Positions 16,638 through 25,763 of a stretch of DNA of 64,000 nucleotides are shown here, piece after piece; the stretch's first letter is position 1, and every line of letters starts with the position of its first letter. A program made the position numbers and the translations under genes. A model generated the notes under the pieces. That model was given only the letters and a program-made list of their open reading frames with translations. It did not search any database and was not told where the DNA came from. This stretch comes from Stutzerimonas stutzeri (GTDB lineage Bacteria; Pseudomonadota; Gammaproteobacteria; Pseudomonadales; Pseudomonadaceae), in NCBI RefSeq assembly GCF_009789555.1, contig NZ_CP046902.1, positions 1,311,001 through 1,375,000 of the forward strand. Reading direction: 5' to 3'.

Positions 16638-17777
16638 TTAGTTGTGAGCGTTTGCCGAGTGCTGTATTTGATAACGCGTGCTGCGCCCACCGCCCGGCAG
16701 CCGGGCAAGGCAGCCCTTCTCGATGAGATCGCTCAGATGGCGTGTGGCGGTGGCTTTCGAGACTTTGGCCACGGCTTGGTATTGAGCGGCGCTGATGCCG
16801 CTCTCGAAGCCCCTCTCGCCGCCATCAAGCAGGCGGTTGAGCACTTTGATCTGCTCGGCAGATAAGGCTTGGCTGCGGTGAGCCTGCCAGAAGCGCGCCT
16901 TGACCAGCACCCTGTCCATACGGGCAAGGGCTTGCTCCAGACTATTGAGCAGCGTTGCGAGAAACCATTGCAGCCAGGCAGTGAGATCCAGCGTGCCTTT
17001 CTGGCTCGCTTCCAGGATGCGGTAGTAACCGGCTCGGTCGTCGAGGATGCTCGCTGACATGGCGTAAAAGCGGATGGCCTGCTGCTCGCCCTGAGCCAGT
17101 GCCAGGTCGGTAATGGCGCGGGTAAGACGACCGTTGCCGTCATCGAAGGGGTGCAGGGTAACGAACCAGAAGTGCGCAATGCCGGCCCGTAGAAACGGGT
17201 CGAGGCTGGCATCGCTGCGGCTGCTTTCGAACCAGGTGAGGAAGTCGTCCAGTTGCGCTTCCAGCCCGGTGCGGGGTGGGGCCTCGAAATGCACGGTAGG
17301 GCGATCGAGTCTGCCAGAGACTACCTGCATGGGCTCTTCGCCGCGCAGCATGCCGATGCGCAGCGGACGGGCCAGCAGGTGATCGTCGCTGGGGAACAAC
17401 CAACGATGCCATGTGAACAACCGCTGCAGATCAAGCGGCTGCTGATAGGCGCGGGTGGCATCGAGCAGTAGTTCCGCAAGGCCTTCGGAGCGAGAGGTGG
17501 TGCGGCCTTCTTCGTTCAGCCCCAGGCGTCGTGCCAATGATGACCGCACCGAGCCGACATTCAGCTGCTCACCCTCGATGGCCGATGAGGTGACAATGTT
17601 CTGCAGCATGGCATCCAGGCTGCTCTGCATTTCGGTGTCACCATCCACAGCACCGAGCATCCCGAGCAAGCGCCCCTGGGCCTGAGTGCAGGCGCGCAAC
17701 AGCGGGGCAAGCGGTTCGGCTTGCCAGGTGAAGTGTGGCCAGTCGGGCTGCTGCCAGATCCAGAGGGTGTCATTCAT
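16638..17777 (-). CDS. Fic-family protein (putative AMP transferase) with winged helix
   Basis: The product is 379 residues if it starts at ATG 17777 (MNDTLWIWQQPDWPHF, the usual family beginning); ATG 17789 and 17822 are in frame upstream but overlap the repeats and have no ribosome site. The Fic core HPFDDGNGR (about 209-217) has the catalytic His and the phosphate-binding GNGR. An N-terminal inhibitory helix SSAIEGE (S64-x3-E68-G69) makes it the self-inhibited class. A C-terminal winged-helix segment (about 320-375) suggests DNA binding. Family members transfer AMP to protein hydroxyls; some act as toxins or as regulators of their own genes. No separate antitoxin gene is visible. Confidence 0.87.
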   Translation of the reverse strand: MNDTLWIWQQPDWPHFTWQAEPLAPLLRACTQAQGRLLGMLGAVDGDTEMQSSLDAMLQNIVTSSAIEGEQLNVGSVRSSLARRLGLNEEGRTTSRSEGLAELLLDATRAYQQPLDLQRLFTWHRWLFPSDDHLLARPLRIGMLRGEEPMQVVSGRLDRPTVHFEAPPRTGLEAQLDDFLTWFESSRSDASLDPFLRAGIAHFWFVTLHPFDDGNGRLTRAITDLALAQGEQQAIRFYAMSASILDDRAGYYRILEASQKGTLDLTAWLQWFLATLLNSLEQALARMDRVLVKARFWQAHRSQALSAEQIKVLNRLLDGGERGFESGISAAQYQAVAKVSKATATRHLSDLIEKGCLARLPGGGRSTRYQIQHSANAHN

Positions 17778-17793
17778 GGGCTTACTCATTTGT

Positions 17794-17857
17794 AAGCCGA
17801 TTAGCAAGGCTATTCGGCTCATTAGGTGAGCTGATAATGCCGGCTATTCGGCTCATT
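17794..17857. promoter_or_regulatory. Repeat cluster upstream of the Fic gene, candidate operator
   Basis: A 16-base direct repeat, GGCTATTCGGCTCATT, occurs at 17808-17823 and 17842-17857 (34 bases apart). An inverted copy with one mismatch begins at 17794 (AGCCGATTAGC), so 17794-17820 is an imperfect palindrome. All three units sit just before the preferred Fic start at 17777. This layout suggests binding sites for the winged helix of Fic itself or for another regulator. Confidence 0.45.
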
Positions 17858-17901
17858 GTTAATCATCAAGCCAGGTTGTTTGGCTTGATGAGCGCGCCTG
17901 G

Positions 17902-18111
17902 TCAGGGTTCTTGATCCAGTTCTTGCAGGCGCATCAATACGTCTTCCCGAGATCGAGGGAAGAAAATCCAGTTCCTGTACTTAGGGTTGTACTCGCCGCC
18001 CAGCTCATTTCGCCAGAATTTAAGCAGCTCAGTGATCTGTGGATTAAATGAGCAGGAGTGCACGGCAACTGAGCCTGTAGGCAGTATTCGGGCGGATAAC
18101 CACATCCCCAC
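17902..18111 (-). pseudogene. Gene fragment of unknown function (69 codons)
   Basis: An open frame opening at GTG or ATG codons near 18105-18111 and closing at 17902. Its C-terminal 45 residues (FNPQITELLKFWRNELGG then YNPKYRNWIFFP) recall the HARP-like pattern of a Gly-Gly turn, Asn-Pro and a Trp before a strand, but the match is only by eye. The N-terminal part appears to be out-of-frame tail of the neighbouring integrase remnant. It may be the piece of another gene joined by the deletion that removed the rest of the integrase. Confidence 0.3.
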
Positions 18112-18112
18112 A

Positions 18113-18419
18113 GAGGGCGGCCATCGAGTATTTGCCCAGGTGGCTGATCAACTGTTGGGCTTTGGTGGCTTTGGCCCGTTGGGCCGCTGGCTTCGTGGTG
18201 GGGCTGATCTCACTCAGTTAGCGTTTGAAAGCCATTCCAGCGTTATGCGCTCGGAGCCACTGCGCTGGATATATACGCCTCTGACCATTTCCTCTTACGT
18301 ACGGCGTGTCCAATCTTCGGCGTCACGCTTGGTGCGAAAGGTTTTGGTGTTGGTCGGCCAGCCGGTTTACGCACCAGCGCCTTCCAGGTACCGGCAGGAG
18401 TTTTGACGATTGTGGCCAT
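18113..18419 (-). pseudogene. Remnant of a tyrosine recombinase (island integrase)
   Basis: Translation from ATG 18419 gives MATIVKTPAGTWKALVRK, then after a frame change near 18362 WPTNTKTFRTKRDAEDW, an in-frame TAA, EEMVRGVYIQRSGSERITLE, a second frame change with another TAA, and SEISPTTKPAAQRAKATKAQ followed by QLISHLGKYSMAAL at 18113. This is the N-terminal and SAM-like core-binding part of a phage-type integrase. The catalytic domain with its Arg-His-Arg-Tyr residues is gone. The gene starts 128 bases past the 3' end of the tRNA, the normal integrase position in tRNA-targeting islands. With two frameshifts, two stops and a missing C-terminus it is inactive. Confidence 0.8.
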
Positions 18420-18518
18420 CTCTAGCGTGCTCCAAGGTGTACAGGCGAATCGGCACTGTACTGAAGTTGTACCTTGGCAACGTAGGACTAGCTCAGCCGC
18501 TTTTCCTTCGCCCAATAA

Positions 18519-18541
18519 AAAGCCGCGCAATGCGCGGCTTT
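18519..18541 (-). terminator. Hairpin terminator downstream of the tRNA gene
   Basis: A perfect 10-bp stem (18519-18528 with 18532-18541, loop AAT), followed on the minus strand by a T-run. It ends the tRNA transcript. It is the island-supplied partner of the imperfect hairpin at 242-264. Confidence 0.65.
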
Positions 18542-18546
18542 CAATT

Positions 18547-18623
18547 TGGTGGGCCCACACGGACTCGAACCGTGGACCAAAGGATTATGAGTCCTCTGCT
18601 CTAACCAACTGAGCTATAGGCCC
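18547..18623 (-). tRNA. tRNA with CAT anticodon, probably tRNA-Ile2 (lysidine type)
   Basis: A full cloverleaf of 77 bases on the minus strand: acceptor GGGCCTA, D arm AGCTCAGTTGGTTAGAGC, anticodon arm GGACTCATAATCC with CAT at 18587-18589, a T arm with GGTTCGAGTCC, and a genomically encoded CCA end (18547-18549). Acceptor pairs C4-G69 and C5-G68 are those recognised by the lysidine synthetase TilS in E. coli tRNA-Ile2; elongator tRNA-Met has A/U pairs there. I therefore prefer Ile2 over Met, although automatic tools may call it Met. It is the island's insertion site, with its 3' half regenerated from the element. Confidence 0.9.
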
Positions 18624-18710
18624 TCAGAGGCCGGCGGATTATACCGGTGGTGTTTGGATGCGCCAAGCGAAGCTGATCGTGCGTGGCGTTTTGCCTGGCC
18701 TTGAATGCAA

Positions 18711-18734
18711 AACCCCCGGCGCGGGCCGGGGGTT
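18711..18734 (-). terminator. Rho-independent terminator of rpoD
   Basis: A 10-bp stem AACCCCCGGC/GCCGGGGGTT with loop GCGG lies six bases after the rpoD stop codon, followed by a short T-run on the minus strand. It separates rpoD from the tRNA gene. Confidence 0.8.
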
Positions 18735-18739
18735 CTGGG

Positions 18740-20593
<1,854 letters not shown>

Positions 20594-20660
20594 ATAACCC
20601 TATCCACTGACGGTTCTGGCGGGCTGAAAACAAGCTGAGCATTATAGCCGAGCAAGGACC

Positions 20661-22592
20661 TCACGCGCCAGTTGAGGTCGATATAGCGGGTGTTGCGTTG
20701 CGATTTAGCAGGTTGCGCAGTTGATCCTTCTCCTCTGCGCTGAGTTCACCCTGGCGAGCTTTGCGGAGCAGCGATTCAAGGCTGCGCTCGCGTTGCCTGG
20801 CGGCCAGAGTCGTTATGGTGTCGAAAAACTGTTGTTCAAGGTTATCGGCCGAGATCAGCCATTCTTTCTCGGCCAAGGCTCGTAATAGACGCCCCTGGTC
20901 GGTTCCATGCCACCGTGCGATCAGCTGCAGGCTGCGCAGCTTCGGGTTCTTTTGCAGGGTGCCGAGCAGTGCGACCAGTAGTTGGGCATAAGTGTCGTCT
21001 TCTGCTGCGAAATGGCTGACATCCTCTACTTTTTGCGCGAGTTCGGGATGATGCAGCAGCGTGCGTAAAGTAGTCAGTGCTGGCGGCTCGACCGTCGCGG
21101 GCGTTCTCGGTTTGCGTGCTTTCAAGTCTGGACGCTGGCCGGGCTTTTTCCAGTCTTTGTTCCATTCTTTCTTGCCGTTGCGCTTCGATTGAGCGGGCTC
21201 GGGCGGTGCGTAGTAATCGCCTTCGTCGTGGCTGGCGCTGGTGTCGTAATAGACGCTGTCGTCGTATTGCGGTGCGGCGCTCGGCGCTGTGGCACTTATT
21301 TGCTGAAGTGCTTCGCTGTGCAGGCCGGTGATTTCACCGAGGCGCTGGCGCATCAGTGCGCGCAGGTTGGTGCCGGGTATCTTTTCGATGAGCGGTGCCG
21401 CCAGCGTGGCCAAATGGGCCTTGCCTTCCAGGGAGCGCGGGTCTGCTTCTTCGCTGAGTTGCTGGAAGAAGTAGTCGGCCAGTGGTTGGGCTTGTTGCTG
21501 TATCCGGGCCATGAACGCGTCGGTGCCTTCGCGGCGAACCAGGGTGTCCGGATCTTCGCCTTCGGGTAGAAACAGAAAGCGCGCGCGGCGGCCATCCTGC
21601 AGGTTGGGTAGCGCCGATTCCAGGGCGCGCCACGCCGCCTTGCGGCCGGCAGCGTCACCATCGAAACAGAACAGCACGCTGGGGACGATGCGATACAGAC
21701 GCTTGAGGTGCTCGTCGCTGGTGGCGGTACCCAGTGTCGCTACGGCGTTGCGCAGGCCTTGCTGTGCCAGCGCGATTACGTCCATGTAGCCTTCGACGAC
21801 CATGATTTCATCCAGGTCGCGATTCGCCTTGCGGGCTTCGTACAGGCCGTACAGTTCCTGGCCCTTGTGGAAGACGGGTGTTTCCGGCGAGTTCAGGTAT
21901 TTGGGTTTGTCATCGCCGAGCACGCGGCCGCCAAAGGCGATGACGCGTCCGCGACTGTCGCGGATGGGAAACATCACGCGGTCGCGAAAACGGTCGTAGC
22001 TTCTGCCGGTTTCGGTGTTCTCGATCAGCAGGCCGGCGTCGATCATGGCTTTGTGCTGCAGGGTGTCGCCGCCCAGGTGCTTCAGCAGGTTGTCCCAGCC
22101 GGGCGGTGCGAAGCCCAGGCCGAAATCCCGGGCGATCACTCCTGACAGGCCGCGCCCCTTGAGGTATTCCACGGCGGCCTTGCGGGCGGGATGGCCCTTG
22201 AGCGCCTGTCGATAATAATCGGCAGCGGCTTCGAGCAGGGGGTAGAGCGGGGAGTCCACCGGTTGGCGTGGTTTGCGGCCGGGGCCGCTCTCTTCGCGCG
22301 GGACTTCCATGCCGGCGCGTTTGGCCAGCTCCTCGACGGCCTGGGGGAACTCCAGGCTGTCGTGATCCATGATGAAGCCGAGGGCGTTGCCACCCGCGCC
22401 GCAGCCGAAGCAGTAGTAGAACTGCTTGTCGGGGCTGACGCTGAACGAGGGCGTCTTTTCCTTGTGAAACGGGCAGCAGGCGGTGTAATTCTTGCCCGCT
22501 TTTTTCAGCTGGATACGCGAACTCACCACCTCGACGATGTCGGAGCGGTTGAGCAGGTCATCGATGAACGATTGCGGGATCAAGCCGGCCAT
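20661..22592 (-). CDS. dnaG: DNA primase
   Basis: A 643-residue primase. The N-terminal CHC2 zinc-binding domain shows CCPFHKEKTPSFSVS and YYCFGCGAGGN (residues about 38-65). The catalytic TOPRIM core includes MVVEGYMDVIAL (about 263-274) and CFDGDAAGR (about 312-320). A low-complexity Lys/Pro-rich linker (about 460-510) leads to the C-terminal DnaB-helicase-interaction domain. It makes the RNA primers for replication. It lies between rpsU and rpoD; the hairpin at 22634-22675 reduces read-through from rpsU, as in the enteric operon. Confidence 0.97.
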   Translation of the reverse strand: MAGLIPQSFIDDLLNRSDIVEVVSSRIQLKKAGKNYTACCPFHKEKTPSFSVSPDKQFYYCFGCGAGGNALGFIMDHDSLEFPQAVEELAKRAGMEVPREESGPGRKPRQPVDSPLYPLLEAAADYYRQALKGHPARKAAVEYLKGRGLSGVIARDFGLGFAPPGWDNLLKHLGGDTLQHKAMIDAGLLIENTETGRSYDRFRDRVMFPIRDSRGRVIAFGGRVLGDDKPKYLNSPETPVFHKGQELYGLYEARKANRDLDEIMVVEGYMDVIALAQQGLRNAVATLGTATSDEHLKRLYRIVPSVLFCFDGDAAGRKAAWRALESALPNLQDGRRARFLFLPEGEDPDTLVRREGTDAFMARIQQQAQPLADYFFQQLSEEADPRSLEGKAHLATLAAPLIEKIPGTNLRALMRQRLGEITGLHSEALQQISATAPSAAPQYDDSVYYDTSASHDEGDYYAPPEPAQSKRNGKKEWNKDWKKPGQRPDLKARKPRTPATVEPPALTTLRTLLHHPELAQKVEDVSHFAAEDDTYAQLLVALLGTLQKNPKLRSLQLIARWHGTDQGRLLRALAEKEWLISADNLEQQFFDTITTLAARQRERSLESLLRKARQGELSAEEKDQLRNLLNRNATPAISTSTGA

Positions 22593-22633
22593 AGGGGTAT
22601 GAGAATACGCTCGCGGTGTTCAGGCCGGAAATG

Positions 22634-22675
22634 AAAAAAACTCCGACCATTCGCCAGTCGGCGAAGCGGAGTCTT
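22634..22675 (-). terminator. Terminator between rpsU and dnaG
   Basis: ACTCCG (22640-22645) pairs with CGGAGT (22667-22672), with an inner TTCGCC/GGCGAA stem, and a run of seven T follows on the minus strand. It lies between the abundant S21 gene and dnaG. The E. coli macromolecular-synthesis operon has a partial terminator at the same place that sets the lower dnaG level. Confidence 0.7.
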
Positions 22676-22685
22676 TTTCAATGCA

Positions 22686-22707
22686 AAGCCCGGCAAACGC
22701 CGGGCTT
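22686..22707 (-). terminator. Hairpin directly after rpsU
   Basis: AAGCCCGGC/GCCGGGCTT with a four-base loop lies 23 bases past the rpsU stop; a few T follow on the minus strand. Together with the next hairpin it forms a tandem terminator before dnaG. Confidence 0.6.
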
Positions 22708-22730
22708 GATGCAGCTTCAGCTGTACTGGA

Positions 22731-22946
22731 TCAGTACAGGCGAACGCTGCGGCGCTGTTCGCGCTGCACTTTCTTGGCGTGACGCTTGACTGCGGCAGCA
22801 GCTTTACGCTTGCGCTCGGCAGTGGGCTTCTCGTAGAACTCACGGCTGCGGACTTCAGCCAGAACACCGGCTTTTTCGCAAGAACGCTTGAAGCGACGCA
22901 GAGCTACGTCGAATGGTTCGTTCTCTTTAACTTTAACGTTGGGCAT
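22731..22946 (-). CDS. rpsU: 30S ribosomal protein S21
   Basis: A 71-residue basic protein of exact family length, starting PNVKVKENEPFDVALRRFKR and ending with a Lys/Arg-rich tail. S21 binds the 30S platform near the anti-Shine-Dalgarno end of 16S rRNA and helps initiation. It is the first gene of the rpsU-dnaG-rpoD cluster and is divergent from tsaD over a 196-base spacer that should hold both promoters. Confidence 0.98.
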   Translation of the reverse strand: MPNVKVKENEPFDVALRRFKRSCEKAGVLAEVRSREFYEKPTAERKRKAAAAVKRHAKKVQREQRRSVRLY

Positions 22947-23142
22947 CCAGGACGTACCTTCACTTGTTTACCGGTTACAACGCGCTTCGGCAAATATCGC
23001 GAGCACGCTGGTTTTAAGGGTTGCGGATGTTAACGCCTTGCCGCGCGGAATGCAAAGCCCCCTGAGCGAAAAGCGCTGGTCGGTCGCCGCTTGCGGCGAT
23101 TAATATGCACGGCTCAATTCGCTTCTCTGGAAGGTTGTACCC

Positions 23143-24168
23143 ATGCTGGTGCTGGGGCTGGAAACTTCATGCGACGAAACCGGCGTCGCGCTGTATGACA
23201 GCGAGCACGGCCTCCTGGCCGATGCCCTGTTCAGTCAGATCGATCTTCATCGCGTCTACGGCGGAGTGGTGCCCGAGCTGGCCTCGCGCGATCACGTCAA
23301 GCGAATGCTGCCGCTGATCCGTCAGGTACTCGGCGAAGCCGGGCGCGAGTCGAGCCAGATCGACGCGGTGGCCTACACCGCAGGTCCCGGCCTGGTGGGC
23401 GCGTTGCTGGTGGGGGCATCCTGCGCACAGGCGATGGCTTTTGCCTGGGGCGTACCGGCAGTCGGCGTGCATCATATGGAGGGTCATCTGTTGGCGCCCA
23501 TGCTCGAGGAGCAGCCGCCAGCGTTCCCCTTCGTGGCGCTGCTGGTTTCCGGCGGCCATACGCAACTGGTCCGGGTCGACGGCATCGGTCGCTACGAGCT
23601 GCTGGGCGAGTCGGTGGACGATGCCGCCGGTGAAGCTTTCGACAAGACCGCGAAACTGATGGGATTGCGTTACCCCGGCGGACCAGAGATTGCTCAGCTT
23701 GCCGAACGCGGCACGCCGGGTCGCTTTCTTTTCCCGCGCCCCATGACCGACCGACCCGGGCTGGACTTCAGTTTCAGCGGGCTCAAGACCTCGACGCTGA
23801 CGACCTGGCAGCAATGCCGTAACGCGGGCGACGAGGGCGAACAGACGCGTTGCGACATCGCCCTGGCCTTTCAGCAGGCGGTGGTCGACACGCTGACCAT
23901 CAAGTGCCGGCGTGCCCTGCAACAGACGGGCCTGAAAAACCTGGTGATCGCCGGTGGCGTGAGCGCCAACGTGGCGTTGCGTCAGAGCCTCGAACAAATG
24001 CTCGCCGAGCTGAAGGGGCAGGTGTTTTATGCACGGCCACGTTTCTGTACCGACAACGGCGCGATGATCGCTTATGCCGGCTGCCAGCGCTTGCTGGCCG
24101 GTCAGCAGGATGGGCCGGAGATAACCGTGCAGGCGCGCTGGCCGATGGAGACGCTGGCGGCGATTTGA
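23143..24168 (+). CDS. tsaD: tRNA N6-threonylcarbamoyladenosine transferase
   Basis: A 341-residue protein of the Kae1/Qri7/TsaD family. It starts MLVLGLETSCDETGVALY, the typical ASKHA-fold phosphate-binding opening, and has the metal-binding HHMEGH motif (about residues 108-113) and VSGGHTQL. With TsaB and TsaE it transfers the threonylcarbamoyl group to A37 of tRNAs that read ANN codons. It is transcribed away from rpsU, the usual placement in gammaproteobacteria. Confidence 0.97.
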   Translation: MLVLGLETSCDETGVALYDSEHGLLADALFSQIDLHRVYGGVVPELASRDHVKRMLPLIRQVLGEAGRESSQIDAVAYTAGPGLVGALLVGASCAQAMAFAWGVPAVGVHHMEGHLLAPMLEEQPPAFPFVALLVSGGHTQLVRVDGIGRYELLGESVDDAAGEAFDKTAKLMGLRYPGGPEIAQLAERGTPGRFLFPRPMTDRPGLDFSFSGLKTSTLTTWQQCRNAGDEGEQTRCDIALAFQQAVVDTLTIKCRRALQQTGLKNLVIAGGVSANVALRQSLEQMLAELKGQVFYARPRFCTDNGAMIAYAGCQRLLAGQQDGPEITVQARWPMETLAAI

Positions 24169-24181
24169 GCCGGTCCGTCGC

Positions 24182-24760
24182 CTAGAAGTGCCGCTCCGTC
24201 CCGGCAAAAAGGTCGCGCAGGTTGTTGCGGTGACGCCAGACGATCAGCAGGGCCAGCAGCGCCATGGGCCAGAGCGCGCCGGGCTGTTGCCAGGCCAATA
24301 GCGGCAGGCAGAGCGGTAAGGCGGCGAGTGCAGCCAGCGAACTGGTCCGGGTCAACTTGAAGACTACCAGCCAGATGGCCAGCGCCAGCAGCGCTGTCGG
24401 CGGATGCAGGCCGAGCAGGGCGCCCGCCGCGGTGGCGACGCCTTTGCCGCCACGAAAGCGGAAATACAGTGGGTACAGGTGGCCGAGCACGGCCGCAAGG
24501 GCGATCCAGGCCTGTTCTTCGACGGGCAGGTCAAGGGCGGCGGCGAGCAGCACCGGCAGCAAGCCCTTGAGCAGGTCGCCGAACAAGGTGCTGATAGCCA
24601 TTCGTCGCCCGGCGAGCCGTAGCATGTTGGTGGCGCCCGGATTGCCGGAGCCGCAGGCGCGCGGATCGGGTGCGCCGGTCAGGCGACTCAGTACAATGGC
24701 GAATGACAGAGAACCGGTCAGATAGGCGAACAGTGTCAATTGCCAGAACATGGCATCCAT
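24182..24760 (-). CDS. plsY: Glycerol-3-phosphate acyltransferase
   Basis: A 192-residue integral membrane protein with five to six membrane helices. PlsY motifs are visible: GSLSFAIVLSRL near the N-terminus, SGNPGATNMLRLAG (about 37-50) with the catalytic-loop Ser/Asn, and YFRFRGGKGVATAAGALLG (about 99-117) with the GGKGVAT phosphate-binding loop. It transfers acyl groups from acyl-phosphate to glycerol-3-phosphate, the first step of phospholipid synthesis. It converges with tsaD (13-base gap) and is divergent from folB. Confidence 0.96.
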   Translation of the reverse strand: MDAMFWQLTLFAYLTGSLSFAIVLSRLTGAPDPRACGSGNPGATNMLRLAGRRMAISTLFGDLLKGLLPVLLAAALDLPVEEQAWIALAAVLGHLYPLYFRFRGGKGVATAAGALLGLHPPTALLALAIWLVVFKLTRTSSLAALAALPLCLPLLAWQQPGALWPMALLALLIVWRHRNNLRDLFAGTERHF

Positions 24761-24826
24761 CCGGGGCAGGGAGCTCCTGAGTCTAACGGCGTGCGCTGAA
24801 CTTGTCGTGCCGCGGGAGAACGTTGC

Positions 24827-25180
24827 GTGGATACAGTTTTCATCGAAGGGTTGGAAGTGGATACGCTGATTGGCGCCTATGATTGGGAGCGCGGTATTCG
24901 GCAGTCCCTCCGTCTGGATCTGACTCTCGGTTGGGACATTCGTCCCGCGGCGCAGAATGATGAGTTGGACAAGGCGCTGGACTATGCCGAAGTCACCGCC
25001 GCCATCGACCGCTTCTCGCAGTCTTCGCGATTCGAGCTGGTCGAAACGTTCGCTGAGCGTCTGGCAGGCGAACTGATGCGTCGATTCGGTATTGCCTGGC
25101 TGCGGCTACGGGTAACCAAGCCGGGCGTCAATGCGCGCGCCTCGGCGCTCGGTGTGGAGATCGAACGCGGATGTCGCTGA
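24827..25180 (+). CDS. folB: Dihydroneopterin aldolase
   Basis: A 117-residue protein starting at GTG 24827, with GGGAGAA upstream. It has the family pattern of MDTVFIEGLEVDTLIGAYDWER at the N-terminus, DYAEVTAAI in the middle and a VTKPGVNARASALGVEI close bearing the active-site Lys. It cleaves dihydroneopterin to 6-hydroxymethyl-dihydropterin in folate synthesis. It overlaps folK, the next enzyme of the pathway, by ten bases. Confidence 0.95.
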   Translation: MDTVFIEGLEVDTLIGAYDWERGIRQSLRLDLTLGWDIRPAAQNDELDKALDYAEVTAAIDRFSQSSRFELVETFAERLAGELMRRFGIAWLRLRVTKPGVNARASALGVEIERGCR

Positions 25181-25707
25181 CTCGCGTACTGCTTGGGCTG
25201 GGCAGCAATAACCGGCGCGAACGAAACCTGACGGCCGGTCTCGATGCGCTGGCGCAATTGCTCGAGGACATGCGCTGCTCGGCGGTCTTTGAAAGCCTGG
25301 CGGTGGGCTACAAGGGCGACAATTTCTACAATCTCGTGGTCTGCGGAAGCACCGAGCTGCCGTTGATGGAGCTGGATCGCCGGCTCAAGTTCATCGAGGC
25401 GGACAACGGCCGCTACGCACCTGATCGCAAGGGTCTCCCGCTGGACATCGATGTGTTGATGTTCGGCGACCTGGTAGGCAACTTCCATGGGCTGGAACTG
25501 CCGCGCCCGGAGACGTTGAAAAATGCGTTCGTGCTATGGCCGCTGGCGCTGCTGGTGCCGGAGGTGATGCATCCTCTCGCGGGCCGGAGTTTCGCCGAGC
25601 TTTGGCGGGAGTCGGCCATCGAGCAGCGGCTTTGGCCCGTGCCGTTTCGGTGGAACGGCGAAGAGCTGACGCCGGCTGATCTGCTCTGTACTGATTCCAG
25701 GCCCTAG
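25171..25707 (+). CDS. folK: HPPK-family protein (6-hydroxymethyl-dihydropterin pyrophosphokinase)
   Basis: A 178-residue protein with the HPPK landmarks: LLGLGSNNRRERNL at the N-terminus, VGYKGDNFYNLVV, and the catalytic metal-binding LPLDIDVLMFGDL (about 88-100), with PRPETLKNAFVLWPLA further on. It pyrophosphorylates the folB product. Overlap with folB indicates coupled translation. It is somewhat longer than the classic 160-residue enzyme. Pseudomonas genomes often carry a second folK elsewhere, so this may be one of two paralogues. Confidence 0.9.
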   Translation: MSLTRVLLGLGSNNRRERNLTAGLDALAQLLEDMRCSAVFESLAVGYKGDNFYNLVVCGSTELPLMELDRRLKFIEADNGRYAPDRKGLPLDIDVLMFGDLVGNFHGLELPRPETLKNAFVLWPLALLVPEVMHPLAGRSFAELWRESAIEQRLWPVPFRWNGEELTPADLLCTDSRP

Positions 25708-25763
25708 CGCACGCCCATCCGACTGGCGTGGCGATGCGCGATCAACCGCTGTTGAACCGCGCA

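Larger units (their letters stand above)
270..18589. mobile_element. Degenerate genomic island in tRNA-Ile2, about 18 kb
   Basis: Seen directly: 43-bp direct repeats (270-312 and 18547-18589) made of tRNA 3' sequence flank the segment. The tRNA is intact only at the right end, and the coding remains of a tyrosine recombinase begin 128 bases beyond it. Inside, composition is mixed: the 13-15.7 kb gene is strikingly AT-rich, and its neighbours are GC-rich. Genes to the right follow the conserved Pseudomonas order without interruption. Inference: an integrative element inserted here, then lost integrase function and became fixed. It may be composite, because the phytate block and the defence block differ in base composition. 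No second integrase, replication or transfer gene was recognised. Confidence 0.8.
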
